Positions 1 to 5,572 are shown, numbered from the stretch's first letter. The stretch: 5,572 nucleotides of DNA from Xanthobacteraceae bacterium (GCA_030040825.1 JASHSY010000280.1:1-5572); one strand, 5' to 3'. The notes: a model not told the origin generated them from the letters alone. Translations and numbers: made by a program.

Positions 1-107
1 GCGAATGTCAGATTCAAAGCTCCACGAGCATCATATTCCGCTAGTGGTCCATTTGATTCTAACATTCGCATAAGAGGGTGCCGAAAACCGCCGCGAATGT
101 TAGAATC
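1..107. repeat. Three-copy 15-18 bp repeat in alternating orientation
   Basis: Copy 1 (1-18, plus) is GCGAATGTCAGATTCAAA. Copy 2 (52-69) is on the minus strand and reads GCGAATGTTAGAATCAAA, matching copy 1 at 16 of 18 positions. Copy 3 (93-107, plus) is GCGAATGTTAGAATC and matches copy 2 at 15 of 15. Copies 1 and 2 are inverted across a 33-nt spacer that contains a further CCAC/GTGG pairing. Copies 2 and 3 form a perfect 15-bp inverted repeat around a 23-nt loop. Copy 3 ends 7 nt before the 3' end of the HAD gene, so the array lies just downstream of that gene and possibly upstream of a gene beyond the left edge. It could be a dispersed palindromic repeat, a set of regulator sites or a transcript-end hairpin; the sequence does not decide. 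Copy 1 touches the window edge and may extend further. Confidence 0.75.
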
Positions 108-114
108 GCATCGT

Positions 115-981
115 TTACCGCTTTCGCCATCCGAGCCGTCGCATAACTGCGGCCGGCGCTACGTTGGCGGCCGCAAACGCCGCATCAAGTCCTGCAATGC
201 TTGGGGCCTCGCGACCGCCGAGTTCCTCGGCGTGGATACCGGAGACGACGAACAGATAATCGATGCCGAAGGATGCGGCGCCCTTCAGATCGGTTCGTAT
301 CGAATCGCCGATCGCCAGGACCCGCGACCGCGGCGGCACCGCCCCGCGCAGCACCCCAGCCTCGGTGAGCGCGGCTTGATAGATTGGCGCGTGCGGCTTG
401 CCGCAGTAGAGCACTTCACCTCCCAACGCCACGTAGTTATCGGCAAGCGCACCGGCGCAATAAACCAGCGTGTCGCCGCGCTCGACAAAAATATCCGGAT
501 TGGCGCAGACCATGAACAGCGCGCGGGCGCGCATGGCTGACAAAATCTCGCGATAGTTGTCGGGCGTTTCGACCGTGTCGTCGATCAGTCCGGAGCACAC
601 CACATAATCGGCAGCCTCGACCGGCGCGAAGTCGATATCGAGCCCGTCGAAAATCGGCAGGTCGCGCTGCGGCCCGAGGTGAAATACCCGCTGGCCTGGC
701 CGCGTCACGATGACGGCACGCGTCACCTCACCTGAACTTACGATGGTGTCGTAGGCTTCGCGTGGGACGCCTACGTCATCGAGGAATTCTTGTACCGATA
801 CGCCCGGACGAGGCGCGTTGGTAATAAGGACCACCGTACCGCCGCCCATCCGAAAACGGGTGAGCGCGTCGCAGGCCGCCGAAAAAGCGGTAACGCCGTT
901 ATGCACCACGCCCCACACGTCGCAGAGCAACACGTCATAGGCGCCGGCCAACGGGCCAAATTTCTCGATAATCTTGGGCAA
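115..981 (-). CDS. HAD-superfamily class IIA (NagD-like) hydrolase, DVWG type
   Basis: A 288-residue cytoplasmic HAD phosphatase of the class IIA, NagD-like subfamily (I recognise the TIGR01459 type). Motif I is CDVWGVVHNG with nucleophile D21; the Asp usual two residues later is W23, which is characteristic of this subfamily. Motif II is LITN (T54-N55), motif III is GKP (K195) and motif IV is GDSIRTDLKGA (D226, D231). The C2-type cap lies between motifs II and III. The substrate is not known from sequence; family members act on small phosphoesters. The start is TTG at 981: it is the only usual start codon between the upstream in-frame TGA (997-999) and motif I. No clear ribosome-binding site precedes it, and the stop of the upstream EAL gene is only 15 nt away in the same frame, so translation is probably coupled. 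In related genomes this gene often precedes ribF (from memory), which would lie beyond the left edge. Confidence 0.93.
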   Translation of the reverse strand: MPKIIEKFGPLAGAYDVLLCDVWGVVHNGVTAFSAACDALTRFRMGGGTVVLITNAPRPGVSVQEFLDDVGVPREAYDTIVSSGEVTRAVIVTRPGQRVFHLGPQRDLPIFDGLDIDFAPVEAADYVVCSGLIDDTVETPDNYREILSAMRARALFMVCANPDIFVERGDTLVYCAGALADNYVALGGEVLYCGKPHAPIYQAALTEAGVLRGAVPPRSRVLAIGDSIRTDLKGAASFGIDYLFVVSGIHAEELGGREAPSIAGLDAAFAAANVAPAAVMRRLGWRKR

Positions 982-996
982 TGGTGTTGGACCGGG

Positions 997-2394
997 TCAG
1001 TGGCGGCCGGCGCCGACGCGCGCCAGCTGGGCCAGAATGCCGCGCGCGGTAGCCGCGACATCGTCCGTCGGTTCGTTGGATGCGGCCGGCTCGCTCTTGC
1101 CGGCCTCGCTCGTGACACCCTGCAGCGCCTCCGCTCGCACCGGTCGCGGCGGTGAGAACAAAAAGCCCTGGCCGAAACGCACGTCGTAGTCGAGGAGATC
1201 GACTACCGTCGCTTCGCTCTCGATCCGCTCGGCGATGAGATCGATGCCGAAGCGGCCAAGCAAATTTGAAAAATCGGCGGGATGGATGTTGGCGGAGGCG
1301 CTGACCCGATTGAGCAACACGGCGGCCGGAGCTTTGATGAAGCGGAAACCCCGCTCGGTCAGTTCGCGCGGTTCGACGCGAAGATCGGTGAGATTGTCCA
1401 TGGAGAACCGGAATCCCCGCTCGGCCAGCGCCGCCAAGCTCTCGTGCTCGATCGGCCCCATGGCGCGGACCGCGCTCTGGGCGAATTCGAACACCAGCGA
1501 AGGTGCGATCGCGCGGTTGGCTTCGACGAATTCCAGCAATTGCGGGAATCCCGCATCGGTCAGCGTCGCCCCGGCGAGATTGCAGAACAGGCCGACTTCA
1601 CGGTTTTTAAGCAACAAGCGGCGCACAACCTGAACGCATCGCAGAATTGAAAGGTTGTCGAGCTTCGGCATGAGCGCGCCGGCTTCCGCGTAGGGAAGGA
1701 AATCGGCAGCCGACACCAAGTCGCCGTTGCCGGCATTGAGCCGCGACATCGCCTCGTAATAACGAACTTTGCGCTGCGGCAGCGTGACGATCGGTTGCAG
1801 GTAAAGATCGATTCTTTGGCTTTCGATGGCGTTGCCTATCAGCGTAATGACGCTGTCACGGTCGAGGCCGCTGAACGCCGGAATCTTGCGCAGGATCGGC
1901 GTCGTAATCCCGCTCTGTTCGGCCGCATTCGCGGCGGCAGCCAACACGTCGGCGCTGGCAGCCGGGAGCGGTTGCTCATCTTCCGGCACGCGCGCCAATG
2001 CGAGGTCGTGCTGCGCCACCGATTCCGCCAGTTGTTTGACCAGGCGCGAAAGCTCCTCGATCTCGGTGGCGAGCGGCTGTGCCGTGTTTTGCGCTTTGTC
2101 GAGCGCAGTTTCGACCTTGCTCTCCACCACGCTGAGCCGGCGGCCGAATTCGCCGACTTGACGGGCGATATCGCCGGAACCGCGGGCTAGGCTGGATACC
2201 TGGTTGTTTACTTCCGCACGGTCGTTTTTGCGCCCGGCGACGGCGTTATAGAGGGCGAGCACGGACAGCACCCCGAGCGCGACCAAGGCGGCATCGGCGG
2301 CCTTAAAGCCGAAACGCAAATAGAGCACGGCGCCGATCGATGCGGCGATAAGCGCCATGCAGACCGCGATAAAAATGGCGCTGATGCGCACCAT
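997..2394 (-). CDS. TipF-like membrane-anchored degenerate EAL-domain protein
   Basis: A 465-residue protein. Two hydrophobic segments near residues 5-27 and 33-54 predict a membrane anchor. A charged, probably coiled-coil region follows (about 56-135), then a linker, then an EAL domain (about 178-425), then an Ala/Glu-rich tail. In the EAL domain the signature is YEAMSRL (E214). N272, E303, D333, K354, E389 and GQG (Q409) are present at positions matching conserved residues. The usual DDFGTGYSSL loop is shortened to MDNLTDL, so the second Asp is Asn334 and the FG.G loop is missing; the Asp after the conserved Lys is also absent (IKAPA). This predicts weak or no c-di-GMP phosphodiesterase activity, but binding may survive. 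The plan of two TM helices, coiled coil and divergent EAL matches Caulobacter TipF, a c-di-GMP receptor for flagellum assembly and placement. That assignment is inference; no flagellar gene is visible nearby. It lies 106 nt downstream of the aminotransferase gene and is probably co-transcribed with the HAD gene. Confidence 0.92.
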   Translation of the reverse strand: MVRISAIFIAVCMALIAASIGAVLYLRFGFKAADAALVALGVLSVLALYNAVAGRKNDRAEVNNQVSSLARGSGDIARQVGEFGRRLSVVESKVETALDKAQNTAQPLATEIEELSRLVKQLAESVAQHDLALARVPEDEQPLPAASADVLAAAANAAEQSGITTPILRKIPAFSGLDRDSVITLIGNAIESQRIDLYLQPIVTLPQRKVRYYEAMSRLNAGNGDLVSAADFLPYAEAGALMPKLDNLSILRCVQVVRRLLLKNREVGLFCNLAGATLTDAGFPQLLEFVEANRAIAPSLVFEFAQSAVRAMGPIEHESLAALAERGFRFSMDNLTDLRVEPRELTERGFRFIKAPAAVLLNRVSASANIHPADFSNLLGRFGIDLIAERIESEATVVDLLDYDVRFGQGFLFSPPRPVRAEALQGVTSEAGKSEPAASNEPTDDVAATARGILAQLARVGAGRH

Positions 2395-2500
2395 TGCTGA
2401 CCCCGCGCCCGGATCAACTCACCGCACTGCGATTCGGGTCCGGACGGTATCAGTGTCCACAAGCGCCGCGCCGCCGCAAGTCCGCAGGTGCCCAGGCGGC

Positions 2501-3844
2501 CTACATGATCGTTCGGATTACCCGCGCCGTCTTCTCGAAGATTTCGCCGATTTGCGCCTCGCTGACGATCAGCGGCGGCGCAATCGCCAACGTGTCGCCG
2601 GTAACGCGGATCACCATATCCTCGTCGTGGAATGCGTGCTCCATGGCCGCGTAGCCGCGTTCGCCCACAGCGTCAGGCTTGCTTGCGAGGTCGATGCCGG
2701 CGGAAATCCCGACCGTGCGGATATCGAGTATGCCGGGCAGCCCCTTGAGCGTCATCGCCGCATCCGCAAACCGTGATTCCAGCCGCTTGGCGCGATCGAA
2801 CAGGTTTTCGTCGCGGTAAAGGTCGAGCGCGGCGAGGCCGGCGGCACAAGCGAGCGGATGCGCCGAATAGGTGTAGCCGTGGAACAGTTCGATAGCGTGC
2901 TCCGGCCCGCGCATGAAGGCATCGTAGACACTTTCGCGCGCGATCACGCCGCCCATCGGCACCGCGCCGGAGGTCACGCCCTTGGCGAAGCATAAAAGGT
3001 CGGGCGTCACGCCATAGCGCTCCGCGGCAAAGGCGTAGCCGAGCCGGCCGAAACCGGTAATCACCTCATCGAAAATGAGCAGGATGCCGTGCTTGTCGCA
3101 GATCGCCCGCAGGCGATCGAGGTAACCTTTGGGCGGCGGCAGCACGCCGGTTGAACCAGCCATCGGTTCGACGATGGCTGCGGCGATTGTCGAAGCGCCA
3201 TGCAGGGTGACGATCCGCTCGAGCTCGTCGGCAAGGTGTGCGCCCCATTCCGGCTCGCCCTTGGTGAAAGCCTGTTGTTCGCGATTGTACGTCGCCGGCA
3301 GATGATCGACACCGGTCAGGAGGCTGCCGAAGAATTTCCGGTTGTTGACGATGCCGCCGACCGAGATGCCGCCAAAGCCGACGCCGTGATAGCCGCGCTC
3401 ACGCCCAATCAGGCGGGTGCGTGTCCCCTCCCCGCGCACATTGTGGTAGGCGAGCGCGATCTTGAGCGCGGTGTCGACCGCCTCCGAGCCCGAATTGCAG
3501 AAGAACACGCGGTTGAGATCAGCCGGCGCCAGCGCCGCCACACGACTCGCCAATTCAAAAGATTTGGGATGAGCGAAGTGGAAGGCAGCCGCATAATCGA
3601 GTTCCGCTGCCTGACGCGTAATCGCAGCAATGATCGGGTCGCGGCTATGGCCGGTGTTTGCGCACCAAAGTCCGGCCAAGGCATCGAGCACAGCGCGGCC
3701 ATCGGGCGTGAAATAATGCATATCCTTGGCGCGCGCGATCAGTTTGGGCGCGCGCTTAAAGGCGCGGTTGGGTGTAAACGGCAGCCAAAACGCGTCGAGG
3801 TCGTTGGTCTGCCGTGCAAAAGCGGCGGCGGTGGGAGATGCCAT
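2501..3844 (-). CDS. Omega-amino acid (beta-alanine)--pyruvate-type aminotransferase, class III, PLP-dependent
   Basis: A class III, fold-type I aminotransferase that probably moves the terminal amino group of beta-alanine or another omega-amine to pyruvate, giving an aldehyde or semialdehyde and alanine. Residues are numbered from the GTG at 3850. Visible features are GLWC (W62), the PLP-phosphate loop NSGSEA (119-124), RGYHG with stacking Tyr154, IFDEVITGFGR with D261 for the pyridine nitrogen, the Schiff-base lysine K290 in FAKGVTSGAVPMGG, and GYTYSAHP with phosphate-contacting T327. R415 in VIRVTGDTL aligns with the carboxylate-binding, side-chain-flipping Arg of Pseudomonas omega-amino acid:pyruvate aminotransferase. 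The length of about 447-449 matches that family. I place the start at ATG 3844 because AGGA (3853-3856) lies 8 nt upstream; the GTG at 3850 would be only 2 nt from it. Exact substrate (beta-alanine, GABA, taurine, diamines) cannot be set from sequence. It is divergent from the gene at 4169. Confidence 0.95.
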   Translation of the reverse strand: MASPTAAAFARQTNDLDAFWLPFTPNRAFKRAPKLIARAKDMHYFTPDGRAVLDALAGLWCANTGHSRDPIIAAITRQAAELDYAAAFHFAHPKSFELASRVAALAPADLNRVFFCNSGSEAVDTALKIALAYHNVRGEGTRTRLIGRERGYHGVGFGGISVGGIVNNRKFFGSLLTGVDHLPATYNREQQAFTKGEPEWGAHLADELERIVTLHGASTIAAAIVEPMAGSTGVLPPPKGYLDRLRAICDKHGILLIFDEVITGFGRLGYAFAAERYGVTPDLLCFAKGVTSGAVPMGGVIARESVYDAFMRGPEHAIELFHGYTYSAHPLACAAGLAALDLYRDENLFDRAKRLESRFADAAMTLKGLPGILDIRTVGISAGIDLASKPDAVGERGYAAMEHAFHDEDMVIRVTGDTLAIAPPLIVSEAQIGEIFEKTARVIRTIM

Positions 3845-4168
3845 AACCACTATCCTGAGTTTGGGTCTAACGCGGGCCGGACCCGCTGCGACTTCAATCC
3901 GCTATAGCGCAAAAACAGTCCAGTCGCGCCCTGCGATTTTCCGCCACACGGGAGAAGGCATGCGCCGCTGGCTACCTGGGAGAAAAAACTTACGGTTGCG
4001 CTGAAGTTCCGGCGGCGAGCCGGTCTCCCCCTCTCTCGCTTTCTCTCGGCATTCCGGATATTGACTTCAACCAAAGATTGCGTGTCACAATGACGCAAAT
4101 ATACCCCGATTCGAAGATCGCCCGTGTTTCATTTAGGCGCATACACAACCTGAAGACGTAGATAGCCG
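3845..4168. promoter_or_regulatory. Divergent intergenic region between the aminotransferase and the regulator-like gene
   Basis: A 324-bp region with no supported gene; it should hold the promoters of both flanking genes. For the plus-strand gene a weak sigma-70-like pair is TTGCGT (4078-4083) and TATACC (4100-4105), spaced 16 bp. An alternative -35 is TTGACT at 4061-4066. An imperfect inverted repeat, TGCGT.gt.CA-CAA-TGACGCA (4079-4097), overlaps the spacer and could be an operator. Near the aminotransferase start are a 10-bp palindrome CGCTATAGCG (3900-3909) and a GCGGG/CCCGC hairpin (3872-3886) in the likely leader. A CCGGC/GCCGG hairpin (4009-4023) precedes an almost pure pyrimidine tract (4024-4047). 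None has a T-run that would make it a terminator. Promoter calls are by eye and tentative. Confidence 0.35.
4079..4097. promoter_or_regulatory. Imperfect inverted repeat, candidate operator
   Basis: The arms TGCGTgtCA and TGACGCA flank CAA; the left arm has two extra bases (GT). It sits 72-90 bp before the start of the regulator-like gene at 4169 and overlaps the spacer of the putative TTGCGT/TATACC promoter. This is the usual position for a repressor site, and autoregulation by the downstream protein is possible. The evidence is symmetry and position only, and a repeat this short arises by chance often. Confidence 0.25.
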
Positions 4169-4705
4169 ATGGGTCAGATGATCGCCACTCAGCGCCATTC
4201 TTCCGCCGCGGCAACCAGCCGCGAAATCCGCGCGCACCTGCATCGGATCGCGAAAAGCGCTGCTTTTCGCGGATCGCTCCGCCTAACCCGCTTTCTGACG
4301 TTCGTGGTGGAAACCACCCTCGCCGGCAACGGCCATACGCTCAAAGCCTACACGATCGCCGTCGAAGCACTCCGCCGTCGCGACGATTTCGACCCGCAGA
4401 CCAACCCGATCGTCCGCGTCGAAGCCTGGCGACTTCGCCATGCGCTGGCCCGCTACTATTCCGGCGAGGGCCGCGACGATTTGATCGTGATCGATGTGCC
4501 GCGCGGCAGCTATGTACCGGTCTTTTGCCGGCGCGGCGTCCCGGCGAACGTGGATGTTAAGGCAACGGCGGCCGCGCATGAGGCGCCGTCGACCGTCCAA
4601 ACCGTTGTTGACCGGCTCGGCCAGCTCCGTCGGCACCTCGCGCTGCTGGAGGCCGAGATCCAGACCGCCGCAAGCTTGCTTGAACGGCGCGGCGGTACGC
4701 TGTAA
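4169..4705 (+). CDS. Stand-alone winged-helix-like regulator domain with C-terminal coiled coil
   Basis: A 178-residue protein. Residues about 20-120 match the domain usually found at the N-terminus of larger 'adenylate cyclase-like', TPR or TolB/WD40 proteins in Bradyrhizobium-type and acidobacterial genomes. Its consensus runs: F.gS.RL.RFL.fVVE.tLaG (33-53), LKaYtIaVeaL.R (58-70), dFDPqtnPIVRVEa.RLR (73-90), ArYY..eGr.D (94-104), iviDvPrGsYVPvF (106-119). The fold is thought to resemble the OmpR/PhoB winged helix, so DNA binding is plausible but not shown. No effector domain follows; instead residues about 143-171 form a clean heptad with V143, V146, L150, L153, L157, L160, I164, A167 and L171 at a/d, predicting a dimer coiled coil. 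No signal peptide or membrane segment is seen. The start could also be the ATG at 4178; neither has a strong ribosome-binding site. It is divergent from the aminotransferase and 83 nt before hisS. Confidence 0.85.
   Translation: MGQMIATQRHSSAAATSREIRAHLHRIAKSAAFRGSLRLTRFLTFVVETTLAGNGHTLKAYTIAVEALRRRDDFDPQTNPIVRVEAWRLRHALARYYSGEGRDDLIVIDVPRGSYVPVFCRRGVPANVDVKATAAAHEAPSTVQTVVDRLGQLRRHLALLEAEIQTAASLLERRGGTL
4249..4271. repeat. Perfect 10-bp hairpin inside the regulator-like gene
   Basis: CGCGAAAAGC (4249-4258) and GCTTTTCGCG (4262-4271) are exact inverted repeats around a 3-nt loop, and pairing extends outward by three more bases with one bulge. It lies in codons for IAKSAAFRGS, a conserved stretch of the domain, so amino-acid constraint may explain part of it. 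It could fold in the mRNA soon after the start codon or be a palindromic repeat. Confidence 0.6.
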
Positions 4706-4706
4706 C

Positions 4707-4721
4707 GGCTGCGCGGCAGCC
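4707..4721. other. Short GC hairpin between the regulator-like gene and hisS
   Basis: GGCTGC (4707-4712) and GCAGCC (4716-4721) pair exactly across a GCG loop, directly after the stop codon at 4703-4705. No T-run follows, so it is not a standard intrinsic terminator. The remaining sequence to hisS (4722-4788) is GC-rich with no clear promoter, so co-transcription of hisS with the upstream gene is possible. Confidence 0.4.
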
Positions 4722-4788
4722 TCGCCTTGCCGCCCTGCCCGGCCGCTGCTACCTACCGCGCCGTCCTCCCATGCAGCGCGGGCGGCAA

Positions 4789-5572
4789 ATGGCCGACAAG
4801 ATCAAAAAACTCAAAGCGCGGCTGCCGCGCGGGCTCGCCGACCGCGGGCCGGCGGAGATCGCCGCCACGCGGGCGATGCTGGACACGATCCGCACCGTCT
4901 ACGAGCGCTACGGCTTCGAGCCGGTGGAAACGCCGGCGATCGAATACACCGACGCGCTCGGCAAATTCCTGCCCGACCAGGACCGCCCGAACGAAGGCGT
5001 GTTCTCGTTCCAGGACGACGACGAGCAATGGCTGTCGCTGCGCTACGACCTGACCGCGCCGCTGGCACGTTACGTGGCGGAAAATTTCGACAATTTGCCG
5101 AAGCCCTATCGCAGCTACCGCTACGGCTGGGTTTTCAGGAACGAGAAGCCAGGCCCCGGCCGATTCCGAGCGTTCATGCAATTCGACGCCGACACGGTGG
5201 GCTCTGCGTCACCCGCCGCCGACGCTGAGATGTGCATGATGGCCGCCGACACCATGGAAGCGCTAAAAATTCCTCGCGGCACGTACATTGTGAAAGTAAG
5301 CAATCGAAAAATTCTTGACGGGGTAATGGACGCAATTGGGCTCGGCGGAGAGGCAAATATTAGTCGACGACTAACAGTTCTGAGGACCATTGATAAATTT
5401 GATCGGCTTGGCATAGACGGAGTTCGCCAACTGCTTGGCCAGGGCCGCAAAGACCAGAGCGGTGATTTCACTAAAGGCGCCGGACTTATTGAAAGCCAAA
5501 TCGCGCCGCTGATTCAGCTTTTACAATTCAACGACACATATGATGAATTTCAGAAACAGGGCCGCCCCCTAT
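4789..5572 (+). CDS. hisS: Histidyl-tRNA synthetase, 3'-truncated by the window edge
   Basis: The first 261 codons of a class II synthetase that activates histidine with ATP and charges tRNA-His; the frame is open to the last base and no stop is reached. Class II motif 1 is around residues 14-54 (LPRGL, ERYGFEPVETP). The ATP/histidine region holds LSLRYDLTAPLARYV (82-96), and motif 2 is VFRNEKPGPGRFRAFMQFDAD (115-135) with R117, E119 and Q131. RYDLT is the eukaryote/archaeal-like form; canonical bacterial HisRS such as E. coli has RPEGT. This fits the divergent HisRS of Rhizobiales and related alphaproteobacteria, whose tRNA-His is atypical. The C-terminal RGLDYY motif and anticodon domain lie outside. 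I chose ATG 4789 (MADKIKKLKARLPRGL) because it matches the family N-terminus; the in-frame ATG at 4771 adds six residues and lacks a ribosome-binding site. Weak purine-rich GCGGGCGGCAA precedes 4789. GC and codon use change sharply near 5260. Confidence 0.95.
   Translation, partial: MADKIKKLKARLPRGLADRGPAEIAATRAMLDTIRTVYERYGFEPVETPAIEYTDALGKFLPDQDRPNEGVFSFQDDDEQWLSLRYDLTAPLARYVAENFDNLPKPYRSYRYGWVFRNEKPGPGRFRAFMQFDADTVGSASPAADAEMCMMAADTMEALKIPRGTYIVKVSNRKILDGVMDAIGLGGEANISRRLTVLRTIDKFDRLGIDGVRQLLGQGRKDQSGDFTKGAGLIESQIAPLIQLLQFNDTYDEFQKQGRPL

Noticed and set aside
1..107. CRISPR array
   Set aside because: There are only three copies, in alternating orientation, and spacing is unequal (33 and 23 nt); CRISPR repeats are direct and regular.
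97..540. 147-aa plus-strand open frame opposite the HAD gene
   Set aside because: It lies antisense to a gene with clear HAD motifs, its translation has no recognisable domain, and it overlaps repeat copy 3 at its start. Long antisense frames are expected in GC-rich DNA.
2395..2500. Possible separate promoter or terminator between the aminotransferase and EAL genes
   Set aside because: I looked for -35/-10 pairs and stem-plus-T-run structures in these 106 bases on the minus strand and found none convincing.
3200..3907. 235-aa plus-strand open frame opposite the aminotransferase
   Set aside because: Although long, it is antisense to a fully conserved aminotransferase; its translation is Arg-rich and unlike any family I know, and it ends in the intergenic region with no support.
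3850..4214. Two small minus-strand open frames (82 and 74 aa) in the divergent intergenic region
   Set aside because: Their translations have no recognisable domain or clear ribosome-binding site, and they overlap each other and the start of the gene at 4169. Neither is supported over promoter DNA.
4707..4721. Intrinsic terminator after the regulator-like gene
   Set aside because: The 6-bp stem is real but is followed by a GC-rich stretch with no T-run, so a rho-independent terminator is not supported.
4753..5181. 142-aa minus-strand open frame opposite hisS
   Set aside because: It is antisense to conserved HisRS motifs 1 and 2 and shows no recognisable domain.
4494..5228. 244-aa plus-strand open frame spanning the end of the regulator-like gene and the start of hisS
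   Set aside because: Its translation is Arg/Ala/Pro-rich shadow sequence. The other frame over the same bases encodes clear regulator-domain and HisRS motifs.

Overview
The window looks like chromosomal DNA from an alphaproteobacterium of the Rhizobiales (Hyphomicrobiales), most like the Bradyrhizobium/Rhodopseudomonas/Xanthobacteraceae group. The reasons are the GC-rich coding sequence (about 65% by hand count in the first part of hisS), a DVWG-type HAD hydrolase, a TipF-like membrane-anchored EAL protein, a 'VEetLaG..LKaYtIaVeaL..R.dFDPqtnPIVRVEa.RLR' regulator-like domain, and a RYDLT-type (eukaryote-like) histidyl-tRNA synthetase. The species cannot be read from the sequence.

Layout. Bases 1-114 are gene-free and carry three copies of a 15-18 bp repeat in alternating orientation. 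Three minus-strand genes follow, read right to left: an omega-amino acid/beta-alanine--pyruvate-type class III aminotransferase (2501-3844), a TipF-like degenerate EAL protein (997-2394) and a DVWG-type HAD phosphatase (115-981). The EAL and HAD genes are 15 nt apart in the same reading frame, and HAD starts at TTG with no visible Shine-Dalgarno, so they look translationally coupled. A 324-bp divergent intergenic region (3845-4168) separates this block from two plus-strand genes. These are a small protein (4169-4705) consisting of a winged-helix-like DNA-binding-type domain plus a C-terminal coiled coil, and hisS (4789 to beyond the right edge). hisS has no in-frame stop inside the window, so only its first 261 codons are visible.

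How the genes relate. The block is mostly housekeeping and signalling: amino-group metabolism, a probable c-di-GMP-binding flagellar or polarity factor, a small phosphatase, a possible regulator and histidine charging. I see no mobile element, CRISPR array, RNA gene or defence system. The items most worth a second look are the three-copy repeat that could form mutually exclusive hairpins at the left edge, the stand-alone regulator domain with a clean coiled coil, and the abrupt drop in GC inside hisS near position 5260 (about 65% to about 48%).
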